The translations under genes were made by a program, and so were the position numbers. This document shows, piece by piece, positions 52,018 to 60,589 of a DNA stretch of 64,000 nt (positions are counted from its first letter, which is position 1; each line of letters begins with the position of its first letter). Source of the stretch: an uncultured Eubacterium sp. (GTDB lineage Bacteria > Bacillota > Clostridia > Peptostreptococcales > Anaerovoracaceae); the NCBI GenBank assembly GCA_937900695.1, contig CALCFD010000055.1, forward strand, positions 53,064 through 117,063. Reading direction: 5' to 3'. The notes under the pieces were generated by a model. That model searched no databases and was not told where the DNA came from. It worked only from the letters and a program-made list of their open reading frames with translations.

Positions 52018-54087
52018 TTATAAGTCATATTTCTGTTTTTTACGCATAAGTTGAGCCTGGGTCATATTTAAAAATGCCGCCGCTTTTCTAGTGCTGCCCT
52101 CCTTAGCTAAAGCGTAAGAAATCAACTTGCTCTCATACATTTGCACATTTTTATTAAAATCAATATCTTCATAACCTATATCCGGAACATTTAATCCTAA
52201 CATAAGATTCTCTTCCTCATCCCTTAAAATAATCGCATTTACGTCCTTGCCTGTAATTACATAATCCTTTGTGTTTATAATAATTCTCTGAATAGTATTT
52301 TCAAGCTCTCTTACATTTCCCGGCCAATCATACTTAAATAGCTCCTGAAATGCAGACGGTGCCAGCTCTTTTTCTACTCCATAACGTCTGCAGTACTTTT
52401 GCAAGAAAAATGGCGCTAAGGCTCCCACGTCGTCTATTCTATCCCTAAGTGCTGGTATGTTTATAGTGCATATATTAAATCTGTAGTACAAGTCTTCTCT
52501 AAATTTACCCTCTTCTACAAGTTGCTTAAGTGGGATATTATTGGCACAAACGACCCTAACATCTACATTAATAGGTTTTATGCCACCCACTCTATAGAAC
52601 TGGCTTTCTTGTAAAACTCTAAGCAACTTTGACTGAAGAGACGGACTTAGCTGCCCTACTTCGTCTAAAAATAGCACGCCGCCATTGGCTAACTCAAAGT
52701 AACCTTTTTTACCGCCGGCCTGAGCTCCTGTAAATGATCCTTCTTCATATCCAAAGAACTCAGCTTCAGCTAAGTTTTCCTGGATAGTCGCACAGTTAAT
52801 CTTTACACATGGCTTAGATTTTCTTTCGCTATTTTTATGAAGAAGACTTAATACCATTTCCTTACCTGTACCAGTTTCCCCTTGGATAATCACGTTACAA
52901 TCATAAGCTGCCACATTTATAACTTCATCAACTAGCTTTTCTGAAGCTTTAGAACCAAATATAAAATCACCAGTCTTGCCATTGTCATGTACATAGCTGG
53001 TATTTTCATTTACTTTATAATGGCCTTCAACACTTACAGTTTTATATAAGTCATCAATTCTTTTTAGCTCTTCTGCCATATCTTTTAGTAAAAGCGTTGT
53101 AAATTCATGTTTATCTTCATCATATTGGTCAAAGGAATGGGTCGCAAGTACCTTACACATGCTTTCTGCTACGTGTACTGCACTTACATAACAACTCTTT
53201 GCCGTAGCGAAATAGACATTGCCGCCTTCCTGCGTAGCTAAAACGCACAATACCTCGCTGCCTCGCATATCTTCGCAGTTAATAGTAAAGTCAAATAGCT
53301 CATTATTTTGAAATATGTCTTGAAATGCCTCAACAGGTCTTGAAATATCGATTATATGCACATCGTTACAAGTGTCTTTTAGAGCGTTTACAGCTTGGTC
53401 TTCTGTAAGTCTGCCTAAAGCGCTTTTATCTAATACTACTGTAACTTTTGCGCTTTTTTTCGCTCTTCTAACTGTGCCTGCAAAAAACTGAGCTGAAATC
53501 AAGTCTCTTGCAATAATTAGTATATTAGAAGACTCTTTTGCATGTTTATATATATTGTAGATACTTCCTGCATCGTCAAATGCTTCTAAATAGTACGGTT
53601 TTTTTAGCGCCTTAGGCATTTCGTAAAAAATAGTCTGCATAAATGCAATTACATAACCTGTAACTTTGATCTGTCCGTAGTCGTAATTGATTTCATGTAT
53701 TTTATCTATATGCATAGGAAGGCCAGTAAGTGTTCCCTGGCACAAGATGTAATCTCCCTCTTTAAAGTCGCTAAACTCTTTGTACTCTTTTCCCATTTCT
53801 TCAATGGTGCCGCAGCAAATGCCACCTGTTTTAGTATATGGATTATGTAGTTTGCCTCTTTTATTTAATATATCAAAGATTTTTGCTTTTATAAGTCTGT
53901 CATCAAATCCGCACTCTGAGCAAAATTGCTGAAATGAGTCCCCTTCTATATGTATAACATCTAAAGCTATGCGGCACTCGTTTAGTGCAACTTCTTTTGA
54001 GTTGTCAAGTCTCCACGCTGTAACAGGGGCTGTGCCTTTTGATTCTATAACTCTTGAATATCCAAAATCATCTCTAAATTTATTCAT
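52018..54087 (-). CDS. Sigma-54-dependent activator with a diaminohexanoate dehydrogenase-like sensor
   Basis: The 689-residue regulator has three parts. Residues 1 to about 340 resemble L-erythro-3,5-diaminohexanoate dehydrogenase (Kdd) of lysine fermentation: GYSRVIESKG, LDNSKEVALNE, IKAKIFDILNKRGKLHNPYT, TGGICCGTIEEMG. The Gly-rich dinucleotide loop expected near residue 190 reads LIIARDLISAQFF and is not recognisable, so the domain is probably a ligand sensor and not an enzyme. The AAA+ part has GETGTGKE at 403-410, a GSFTGA loop (variant of GAFTGA) at 450-455, and VLFLDEVG. The C-terminus is a Fis-type HTH (TRKAAAFLNMTQAQLMRKKQ). It likely drives the divergent 60-residue gene. Confidence 0.85.
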   Translation of the reverse strand: MNKFRDDFGYSRVIESKGTAPVTAWRLDNSKEVALNECRIALDVIHIEGDSFQQFCSECGFDDRLIKAKIFDILNKRGKLHNPYTKTGGICCGTIEEMGKEYKEFSDFKEGDYILCQGTLTGLPMHIDKIHEINYDYGQIKVTGYVIAFMQTIFYEMPKALKKPYYLEAFDDAGSIYNIYKHAKESSNILIIARDLISAQFFAGTVRRAKKSAKVTVVLDKSALGRLTEDQAVNALKDTCNDVHIIDISRPVEAFQDIFQNNELFDFTINCEDMRGSEVLCVLATQEGGNVYFATAKSCYVSAVHVAESMCKVLATHSFDQYDEDKHEFTTLLLKDMAEELKRIDDLYKTVSVEGHYKVNENTSYVHDNGKTGDFIFGSKASEKLVDEVINVAAYDCNVIIQGETGTGKEMVLSLLHKNSERKSKPCVKINCATIQENLAEAEFFGYEEGSFTGAQAGGKKGYFELANGGVLFLDEVGQLSPSLQSKLLRVLQESQFYRVGGIKPINVDVRVVCANNIPLKQLVEEGKFREDLYYRFNICTINIPALRDRIDDVGALAPFFLQKYCRRYGVEKELAPSAFQELFKYDWPGNVRELENTIQRIIINTKDYVITGKDVNAIILRDEEENLMLGLNVPDIGYEDIDFNKNVQMYESKLISYALAKEGSTRKAAAFLNMTQAQLMRKKQKYDL

Positions 54088-54119
54088 TTTTATTCTCTCT
54101 TTTTCTAATTAGTATCAAT

Positions 54120-54135
54120 GATACGATTTCGTATC
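54120..54135. promoter_or_regulatory. Operator-like site A (near-perfect palindrome)
   Basis: GATACGATTTCGTATC within the 18-base inverted repeat at 54119-54136. It lies 33 bases upstream of the regulator start, so it may allow autoregulation, and about 300 bases from the sigma-54 promoter, a normal enhancer distance. Confidence 0.7.
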
Positions 54136-54257
54136 AGCTTTATTATAGCAAAAGTAATAGCTTTTTTAAAGTTTTTATTTATATTTTCAAATTTTTATTG
54201 TTTTTATAGTGTAATGGCATAATTTTTCCTCATTATACTGTTATTTTTATAACAATA

Positions 54258-54273
54258 GATACGTTTTCAATTC
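54258..54273. promoter_or_regulatory. Operator-like site B
   Basis: GATACGTTTTCAATTC shares the GATACG half and the TC positions of site A but has a weak right half. It is about 165 bases upstream of the -24 box. Confidence 0.5.
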
Positions 54274-54289
54274 ACCTGCTGTCATTATC

Positions 54290-54305
54290 GATACGTTATC
54301 GTTTC
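54290..54305. promoter_or_regulatory. Operator-like site C
   Basis: GATACGTTATCGTTTC matches site A at 13 of 16 positions. Sites B and C start 32 bases apart, about three helical turns, which would place bound regulator dimers on the same face. Confidence 0.65.
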
Positions 54306-54424
54306 GAAATTTAACTTGATAGTATTTCAATATTTCCTATCCTTTAAAAATCTTTTTAACTAAAAACCTTTAAATTTCAACCTTTTTAAATTTTAAAAAA
54401 AAGTATTTATTTATTTCTTAAATG

Positions 54425-54441
54425 TTGGCACGTTTATTGCT
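54425..54441 (+). promoter_or_regulatory. Sigma-54 (-24/-12) promoter
   Basis: TTGGCACGTTTATTGCT has GG (54427-54428) and GC (54439-54440) ten bases apart, matching TGGCACG-N4-TTGC. It points at the 60-residue gene; expected transcription start is near 54452. Confidence 0.93.
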
Positions 54442-54517
54442 ATATATATTAGTGTAAACAAAATAAAGAAAAATATATAATTAAAGATAAATAATTAACA
54501 GAAAGGAAGTATTTACT

Positions 54518-54700
54518 ATGACAAAGAGATTAATGGCAAGCTACGCTAAAATTACAAATAATGGAGTTATCGGTTACTTAAAAGAAAATGAAATTAGAGC
54601 ACTATGTTCTTCAGTTGGAGCATCAACAAACGAATTAAATTCTGCTCTATCAAGATCAAACAACATCAATAATGTCATCTTCTCAAGAATGACTAAATAA
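54518..54700 (+). CDS. Orphan 60-residue small protein under sigma-54 control
   Basis: The small, basic protein begins MTKRLMASYAKITNNGVIGY and ends NNVIFSRMTK. It has no signal peptide or membrane segment; one Cys (LCSSVGAS) and a Ser/Asn-rich second half are visible. AGAAAGGAAG lies 8 bases before the ATG. It has its own promoter and terminator and is the only gene between them, so it appears to be the main target of the divergent regulator. No family is recognised. Possibilities include a small regulator, an assembly protein or a peptide signal, but none is supported by motifs. Confidence 0.75.
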   Translation: MTKRLMASYAKITNNGVIGYLKENEIRALCSSVGASTNELNSALSRSNNINNVIFSRMTK

Positions 54701-54737
54701 ATTTTGTTCAAAATAAGTAAACATAAATGATTTAGTT

Positions 54738-54765
54738 AAACAAGCATTTTTCAGTGCTTGTTTTT
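54738..54765 (+). terminator. Terminator of the 60-residue gene
   Basis: AAACAAGCA, loop TTTTTCAG, TGCTTGTTT followed by TTCTTTT. It lies 38 bases after the stop and makes the small gene monocistronic. Confidence 0.85.
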
Positions 54766-54924
54766 CTTTTATATAAAAATATAATAATTATTACATTATA
54801 CACACTATACTTATAAATATACAAACAGCTTATTATAACTTTATGTTATACGTATTATTTATATATCTAAACCCTTTAATTTCCCATGTTTTTTACACAA
54901 TTATAATTTTTTAAAAAAAGGGGG

Positions 54925-54953
54925 TTGCATTATTAATATATATACTGTATAGT
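54925..54953 (+). promoter_or_regulatory. Sigma-A promoter upstream of the leader ORF and nhaC
   Basis: TTGCAT (54925-54930) and TATAGT (54948-54953) are 17 bases apart. A start near 54960 is followed at once by a 7-bp inverted repeat, TTACTTC-ATGAG-GAAGTAA (54966-54984), which could be a 5' stem-loop or an operator. Confidence 0.7.
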
Positions 54954-55028
54954 AATACACGTAGATTACTTCATGAGGAAGTAAAAGATATATGTTATTT
55001 CATTTTAAAGATTAAGAGAGGTTTAAAA

Positions 55029-55187
55029 ATGTTCAACTTAACAACAAATACAACTTCAAACATCATGAATATTGCCAAACCTTTCGCAACAGTTAAAGCT
55101 GTTGCTACTTTGAAATGCAAAAAATCTAAACACAACAAAATTAGATTAGATATACCTTTTACAGACCTGGTAAGTCAATTTATATAA
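55029..55187 (+). CDS. 52-residue leader-like small ORF before nhaC
   Basis: ATG at 55029 with GAGAGG 7 bases upstream; the translation begins MFNLTTNTTSNIMNIAKPFA and contains LKCKKSKHNK and LDIPFTDLVSQFI. It is basic and Thr/Asn-rich, with no recognised family. It lies between a clear promoter and a terminator and ahead of nhaC, so it may be a leader peptide that controls read-through or an independent small protein. Confidence 0.55.
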   Translation: MFNLTTNTTSNIMNIAKPFATVKAVATLKCKKSKHNKIRLDIPFTDLVSQFI

Positions 55188-55218
55188 ATGTTATTAACTT
55201 TATATTTATGTAAGTATA

Positions 55219-55247
55219 GCCACTTCTGTAAAAGAAGTGGCTTTTTT
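55219..55247 (+). terminator. Terminator or attenuator between the leader ORF and nhaC
   Basis: GCCACTTCT, loop GTAAA, AGAAGTGGC followed by TTTTTT. No second strong promoter is seen between this hairpin and nhaC, so nhaC probably depends on read-through. Confidence 0.8.
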
Positions 55248-55280
55248 ATCGTCAGGAATAAAGTACATGACGATAAAAAA
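55242..55280 (+). repeat. 13-bp inverted repeat overlapping the terminator U run
   Basis: TTTTTTATCGTCA at 55242-55254 pairs with TGACGATAAAAAA at 55268-55280. The left arm includes the T run of the preceding hairpin, so the two structures share sequence. The second one ends about 18 bases before the nhaC ribosome-binding site. Confidence 0.65.
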
Positions 55281-55311
55281 AGCGTTTCAAATTGAAAGGA
55301 GAGTTTAAATC

Positions 55312-56847
55312 ATGGAAATGGAAGCAATCAATGTAGGATTATTATCGATCTTACCCCCTATTATCGCCATCGGGTTGGCGTTAATCACAAAGGAAGTTAT
55401 TTCATCTTTATTAATTGGTATCTTCGTAGGTACATTCACTTATGCATTTAGTAGCGATGCTGGATTTATGGGTGGTCTTAATACTACACTAGCGTTGATG
55501 GGTCAAAAGATCGGTGACAATGCAACAATGATATTATTCTTATCATTACTTGGTGTTTTGGTAGTATTGGTTACAGCAGCCGGAGGTTCCCAAGCATATG
55601 GTGTTTGGGCAGCAACTAAGATTAAGAACAAGAAGATGGCTCAATTAGCTACTTCACTATTAGGTTTTATTATCTTTGTTGATGACTATTTCAACTGCTT
55701 AACAGTTGGTACAGTTATGAAGCCTGTTACAGATAAGTACAGAATAGCTCGTGTAAAGCTTGCTTACTTAATCGACTCAACTGCAGCTCCAGTTTGTATT
55801 ATCGCTCCTATTTCATCATGGGCAGCAGCTGTAGGATCTACTTTAGCAGCTGCAAATGTATTTGAAAGCGATATTTTAGCATTTGTATCTACTATCCCAT
55901 TTAATCTATATGCTGTATTAACAATTGTAATGGTTATAATCGTTGCTACAACTAATGTCAGCTATGGTCCAATGAAGAAGCTAGAAAGAGAAGCTCAGCT
56001 AAACAACGAGCTTGGTGCTCTAACTGAATCTATGGATTTAGAAGAAACAGACGGAAAGGTTATGGACTTAATTATTCCAATCCTAGCACTTATTATTTTA
56101 TCAATTTTAGCTATGCTTTACACAGGCGGCCTATTCTCAGGCGAATCAAAGAACCTAGTTGAAGCATTTGGTAACTGTGATTCTTCTACTTCACTTGCTT
56201 TAGGTGGATTTGGTGCAATTATCGTAACATTTATCCTATATATCCCAAGAAAGGTATTAGGATTTAGAGAATTTATGGATAGTGTAACTGAAGGTATCAA
56301 GATGATGGTTCCTGCAATCACAATCCTAGTTCTAGCATGGACAATTTCAGGAGTATGTAGAGACCTTCTATCAACAGGCCAATATATCGGTGGACTAGTA
56401 CAGTCAAGCAACTTCCCACTAGCAATTTTACCATTTGTAATTTTCATCGTTGCAGGATTTTTATCATTCTCAATGGGTACTGCATGGGGAACATTTGGTA
56501 TCTTAATACCAATCGTAATTATCATTTGCGAACCTGCACTAGCAACTTCACCATCTCTTATGACAGTAACACTTGCTGCAACACTTGGTGGATCAGTATT
56601 CGGTGACCATGTATCACCTATTTCAGATACAACTATTTTATCTTCAACTGGTGCAGATTGTAATCACATCCAGCACGTATCAACTCAAATTCCATACGCT
56701 CTTACAGTGGCATTGGCTTGTGCGATTGGTTACCTAGTATCAGCAGTGACAAACTTCAACGTTTTCACTACTCTAGGATCAGGTTTAGTAGCACTATTAG
56801 TACTATTATTCGTAATCAACAAGATTTCTGCCAAACGAAACGCTTAA
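55312..56847 (+). CDS. NhaC-family Na+/H+ antiporter-like transporter
   Basis: The 511-residue polytopic protein has about 11-12 membrane segments and the family stretches GFIIFVDDYFNCLTVGTVMKP, DSTAAPVCIIAPISSWAA, GTAWGTFGILIPI, and GGSVFGDHVSPISDTTILSS. Asp residues in VDDYF and GDHVSPISD are typical of this superfamily's ion site. Members exchange Na+ with H+ or carry small organic or amino acids. AAAGGAGAG lies 9 bases before the ATG. In amino-acid-fermenting anaerobes such transporters often sit in fermentation clusters; substrate here is not assignable. Confidence 0.88.
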   Translation: MEMEAINVGLLSILPPIIAIGLALITKEVISSLLIGIFVGTFTYAFSSDAGFMGGLNTTLALMGQKIGDNATMILFLSLLGVLVVLVTAAGGSQAYGVWAATKIKNKKMAQLATSLLGFIIFVDDYFNCLTVGTVMKPVTDKYRIARVKLAYLIDSTAAPVCIIAPISSWAAAVGSTLAAANVFESDILAFVSTIPFNLYAVLTIVMVIIVATTNVSYGPMKKLEREAQLNNELGALTESMDLEETDGKVMDLIIPILALIILSILAMLYTGGLFSGESKNLVEAFGNCDSSTSLALGGFGAIIVTFILYIPRKVLGFREFMDSVTEGIKMMVPAITILVLAWTISGVCRDLLSTGQYIGGLVQSSNFPLAILPFVIFIVAGFLSFSMGTAWGTFGILIPIVIIICEPALATSPSLMTVTLAATLGGSVFGDHVSPISDTTILSSTGADCNHIQHVSTQIPYALTVALACAIGYLVSAVTNFNVFTTLGSGLVALLVLLFVINKISAKRNA

Positions 56848-56857
56848 TAACAAATAG

Positions 56858-56887
56858 AAATAGCGACTCAAAATGAGTCGCTATTTT
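56858..56887 (+). terminator. Terminator of nhaC
   Basis: AAATAGCGACTCA, loop AAA, TGAGTCGCTATTT followed by TTA. Strong stem just after the nhaC stop. Confidence 0.85.
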
Positions 56888-56929
56888 TATTTATATTTAT
56901 ATATAGCTTAACAATAAAAACTATATAAA

Positions 56930-56967
56930 AACGTTTACTAACAAAATAGAAAATGTTAGTAAACGTT
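56930..56967 (-). terminator. Terminator of the lepA-to-membrane-protein operon
   Basis: On the reverse strand AACGTTTACTAACA and TGTTAGTAAACGTT pair over 14 bases around TTTTCTATTT and are followed by TTT. It lies just after the stop of the 192-residue membrane protein. Confidence 0.8.
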
Positions 56968-56973
56968 TGTTAA

Positions 56974-57552
56974 TTACTTATTTGAATTCTTTAACTTTTC
57001 TTTAATTGCTACAACCGAAACATAAATAATAGCACCAATATTACCTGCAATCATATCTGTTACAGTATCTACCATACCTCGCTGCATACCACCACCAGCT
57101 AGATTATCCGCTGTAAATTCAAAGATTTCCCAGATACCTGCACATGCACTTGAAAACATAAATGTAGCAAATATCATCGGAATAAAAAAACTACTTAAAT
57201 CCGTTACATTTGAAAACTTTTTTAATAAAAATTCAATAATAAACTTTCCAAATGCTGCCAATAAACATCCACTAATAAAATGTACAATCTTATCATAAGG
57301 ATCAAAAGTTCTATAAAGATTGATTATTGATCCCATAGGAGATGCTATAAAAATAAATAATAATCCTAAATAAAATAGCCCATCATCTATCTTTAAAATT
57401 TTAGCCACAACTATCAAAAATATAATAGCTCCAAATGCTCCAAAAATATTCGTAATTGGTGGATTGATACCAATCTTAAATGCAATAACAGTTGAAATAA
57501 GTGTAGCTACTACAAGTAAAAGAACACCTATGCCTCTCTTCTTCTTATTCAT
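56974..57552 (-). CDS. Polytopic membrane protein, YjdF/DUF2238-like
   Basis: The 192-residue protein has about six hydrophobic segments. The pattern FDPYDKIVHFISGCLLAAFGKF, then WEIFEFTADNL and a GMVDTVTDMIAGNIGAI end, resembles the YjdF/DUF2238 membrane family, whose His and Asp/Glu residues lie in the membrane. The function is not known. It follows glpK by about 20 bases and is the last gene of a reverse-strand operon. Confidence 0.7.
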   Translation of the reverse strand: MNKKKRGIGVLLLVVATLISTVIAFKIGINPPITNIFGAFGAIIFLIVVAKILKIDDGLFYLGLLFIFIASPMGSIINLYRTFDPYDKIVHFISGCLLAAFGKFIIEFLLKKFSNVTDLSSFFIPMIFATFMFSSACAGIWEIFEFTADNLAGGGMQRGMVDTVTDMIAGNIGAIIYVSVVAIKEKLKNSNK

Positions 57553-57574
57553 TATATATCTCCAAAATTTTGGG

Positions 57575-59068
57575 TTATTCTATCCAATTTTGAGCACGAT
57601 TAACAGCTTTTTTCCAGTTTGAAATAAGCTCTACTCTCTTATAGTCATCCATTGTTGGATCAAAGGTCTTATCAATAGCAAAGTTAGATATAATATCATT
57701 TTCATCCTTCCAATAACCAGTTGCAAGACCTGCAAGATAAGCAGCTCCTAAAGAAGTAGTTTCTATACAAACTGGTCTAATAACTTGACAATTTAAAATA
57801 TCGGACTGAAACTGCATAATAAAATTATTTGCTGAAGCACCACCATCAACTTTTAAAGATTTTAAACATGCTAAACAATCGCATGCCATAGCATCTGCTA
57901 AATCTTTGGTCTGGTACGCTAAAGCTTCAAGAGTTGCTCTAATAATATGATTTTTATTAGCACCTCTAGTTATACCTATAATATTTCCTCTTGCATAAGG
58001 ATCCCAATAAGGTGCTCCAAGTCCAACAAATGCTGGCACAAAATATACACCATTTGTATCTTCAACACTCATAGCGCATTTTTCACTGTCAGCTGTATTT
58101 TTAATTAGTCCCATTTCATCTCTCAACCACTGAATAGCTGCACCTGCTACAAACACAGAACCCTCAAGAGCATATTTAACCTTGCCATCTTTACCCCAAG
58201 CAATAGTAGTCAAAAGTCCATTCTCACTAAATACAGGTTTTTCTCCTGTATTCATTAGCATAAATCCGCCTGTACCATATGTCATCTTACATTCGCCTGT
58301 ATCAAAACAGGTTAAACCAAATAATGACGCCTGTTGATCTCCTGCTGCTCCTGCAATAGGAATTTCTCCACCAAATATATGTGCATCAGTATATCCGTAT
58401 ATTTCTGATGAAGCTTTAGGTGTTGGAAGCATTTGTTTAGGAATATCAAGTAATCTTAATATTTCATCATCCCACTGTAATGTATTGATATTAAACATCA
58501 TAGTCCTTGATGCATTACTGTAATCTGTAATATGAATTCTACCCAATGTTAATTTCCAAATAAGCCATGTTTCAATAGTACCAAATAATAATTCACCTTT
58601 TTCAGCTCTCTCTTTAGCGCCTTCTACATTATCCAGTATCCATTTTAGTTTTGTACCAGAGAAGTATGAATCAATCAAAAGCCCTGTTTTATTTCTAATT
58701 GTTTCAACTAATTTTGAGTCTTTTTTTAATTCATCACAATATCCTGCAGTTCTTCTACATTGCCATACAATAGCATTGTAAATTGGCTCACCTGTTTTTT
58801 TATCCCAAACTATAGTAGTTTCTCTCTGATTTGTTATACCTATTGCTTCTATGTTTTCGTATGTACAGTTTATTTTATACATAGCTTCCTGGGCTACACC
58901 AAGCTGAACCGACCAGATTTCCATGGGGTCATGCTCTACCCATCCATTTTCAGGATAAATCTGTTTAAACTCTTTTTGCGCTATGCTAACAATTTCGCCC
59001 TGTTTATTGTATATAATACATCTAGAGCTTGTTGTTCCTTGGTCTAGCGCCATAACGTATTTCTTCAT
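57575..59068 (-). CDS. glpK: Glycerol kinase
   Basis: GlpK makes glycerol-3-phosphate from glycerol and ATP. The 497-residue protein has MALDQGTTSSRCIIYN at the N-terminus, GITNQRETTIVWD, AAGDQQASLFGLTCF, MTYGTGGFMLMNTG, and VDGGASANNFIMQFQSDIL near the end, all typical. It follows hemW by about 15 bases. No glpF or glpD is in the window, so it may serve lipid synthesis or take up external glycerol with genes elsewhere. Confidence 0.97.
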   Translation of the reverse strand: MKKYVMALDQGTTSSRCIIYNKQGEIVSIAQKEFKQIYPENGWVEHDPMEIWSVQLGVAQEAMYKINCTYENIEAIGITNQRETTIVWDKKTGEPIYNAIVWQCRRTAGYCDELKKDSKLVETIRNKTGLLIDSYFSGTKLKWILDNVEGAKERAEKGELLFGTIETWLIWKLTLGRIHITDYSNASRTMMFNINTLQWDDEILRLLDIPKQMLPTPKASSEIYGYTDAHIFGGEIPIAGAAGDQQASLFGLTCFDTGECKMTYGTGGFMLMNTGEKPVFSENGLLTTIAWGKDGKVKYALEGSVFVAGAAIQWLRDEMGLIKNTADSEKCAMSVEDTNGVYFVPAFVGLGAPYWDPYARGNIIGITRGANKNHIIRATLEALAYQTKDLADAMACDCLACLKSLKVDGGASANNFIMQFQSDILNCQVIRPVCIETTSLGAAYLAGLATGYWKDENDIISNFAIDKTFDPTMDDYKRVELISNWKKAVNRAQNWIE

Positions 59069-59083
59069 TTTTACACCTCATAT

Positions 59084-60235
59084 TTATACAAATTCACACA
59101 TTAAATCATTTGAAACTAAAATTCCTTTTTCACTCAGTTTCAAATGATCTTTTGTCATAATAAAGTTACCATTTTCTATTTCTCTATAGATAAATACCCT
59201 TTTATTTTTATAGACCTCCATAAAATCTTTGCCATATCGCTCTTTAAAATATTTGAAATCAATACCTTTATTAGTACGAAGACTAGTAAAACAATATATA
59301 CTCATAGAATCTTCTAAACTTTCCTTTTCGAATTCTGGTTTACGATATATCTCCCAGTTTTCTTTTACCATAGCTTCATAGATTTTTAAATCATCTGGAT
59401 TTTTATATCTACATCCATCTATATACCCAGATGCACCAAGGCCTAAAGCAAGGTAATCATTCATATTCCAATATTTTAAGTTATGTCTACAATTATAACC
59501 TATTTTAGAGCAATTTGATATTTCATAATGGTCATATTTGGCATTTTTTATTGTATTTACAGCATATTCATACATCCTGTTCATAACTTCATCACTTGGA
59601 ACATTTAGGTTTTCGTTTTTATACCTGTCGTAATATTCAGTACCCTCTTCTATTTGAAGACTATAAAATGATATATGCTCAGGTTCTAATAATAATACCT
59701 CTCCTAAAGTCTCAGCCCAAATTTTCTCGTTTTGGTCTTCAACTGCAAACATAATATCAATATTAATATTATCAAAACCAGATTTTCTTGCCAATTTAAA
59801 TGCATTTATCGCTGTACTCTTATCATGAACTCTTCCAAGTTTTTTTAATATTTTATCATCAAATGACTGAACACCCATGCTTAGCCTATTTATACCATAC
59901 TCCTTATAACATTTTAATTTCTCAAAACTTAATGAATTAGGATTTGATTCTATTGAAATCTCAGCATTTTCATCAATGTTAAAACTTTCTTTTAAAGTGT
60001 TCATAATTTGTTTTATCATATCAGTAGTAAGTAAACTTGGCGTACCTCCTCCTATAAATACAGTATCTACTATATATTTTTCTTTATATCTTTTGCCTTC
60101 ATTTTTTATCTCCAAGCATAGATTGTTAACATATTCTTTTATATTTTCTCCCATCAACGGAAAAGAAAGAAAGCCGCAATAGCTGCACTTTCTTTCACAA
60201 AATGGTATATGTATATATAATCCTAATTTTTTCAT
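59084..60235 (-). CDS. hemW: Radical SAM heme chaperone HemW
   Basis: The 383-residue protein begins MKKLGLYIHIPFCERKCSYC, giving the C-x3-C-x2-C [4Fe-4S] site plus the extra Cys common in HemW. TVFIGGGTPSLL and NRLSMGVQSFDDKILKKLGRVH are the usual family motifs, and the C-terminal HemN_C part is present. HemW is a heme-binding chaperone, once called coproporphyrinogen oxidase-like. Its start directly follows the crcB gene. Confidence 0.93.
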   Translation of the reverse strand: MKKLGLYIHIPFCERKCSYCGFLSFPLMGENIKEYVNNLCLEIKNEGKRYKEKYIVDTVFIGGGTPSLLTTDMIKQIMNTLKESFNIDENAEISIESNPNSLSFEKLKCYKEYGINRLSMGVQSFDDKILKKLGRVHDKSTAINAFKLARKSGFDNINIDIMFAVEDQNEKIWAETLGEVLLLEPEHISFYSLQIEEGTEYYDRYKNENLNVPSDEVMNRMYEYAVNTIKNAKYDHYEISNCSKIGYNCRHNLKYWNMNDYLALGLGASGYIDGCRYKNPDDLKIYEAMVKENWEIYRKPEFEKESLEDSMSIYCFTSLRTNKGIDFKYFKERYGKDFMEVYKNKRVFIYREIENGNFIMTKDHLKLSEKGILVSNDLMCEFV

Positions 60236-60589
60236 TTATACTCCAATTATTAAAAGGCCACCACCTAAGGCTAGACCATAAGTTATTAAAAAGTATATAG
60301 CCATTCGTTTATACTCTCTATCTCTTAACATACAAGCTAACTCGTAATTAAAGGTAGAAAATGTCGTAAAGCCACCTAATCCACCCATTCCTAAAAACAA
60401 ATACAAACTATTTTCAAGGTTTATTTTTACAAATAACGCTAAACTCCAAGCACCTATAAAGTTTATAAGCATAGTCCAAAATGGTATATACGAACCATAA
60501 TATTTGCCTTTGCAATAATTTGTTATACTAAGTCTTATAAGAGCACCGATGCCACCACCAACACCAACCATAACCAATTCTGTAATCAT
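60236..60589 (-). CDS. crcB: Fluoride channel subunit FluC/CrcB (second copy)
   Basis: The 117-residue protein has four membrane segments and the fluoride-channel signature GGLGGFTTFSTFNYE, with the Asn-Phe-type pore residues (MLINFIGAWSLALF). It shares one base with the preceding crcB, and such tandem copies usually form a heteromeric dual-topology channel. It exports F-. No fluoride riboswitch was found, since both genes are inside the lepA operon. Confidence 0.93.
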   Translation of the reverse strand: MITELVMVGVGGGIGALIRLSITNYCKGKYYGSYIPFWTMLINFIGAWSLALFVKINLENSLYLFLGMGGLGGFTTFSTFNYELACMLRDREYKRMAIYFLITYGLALGGGLLIIGV

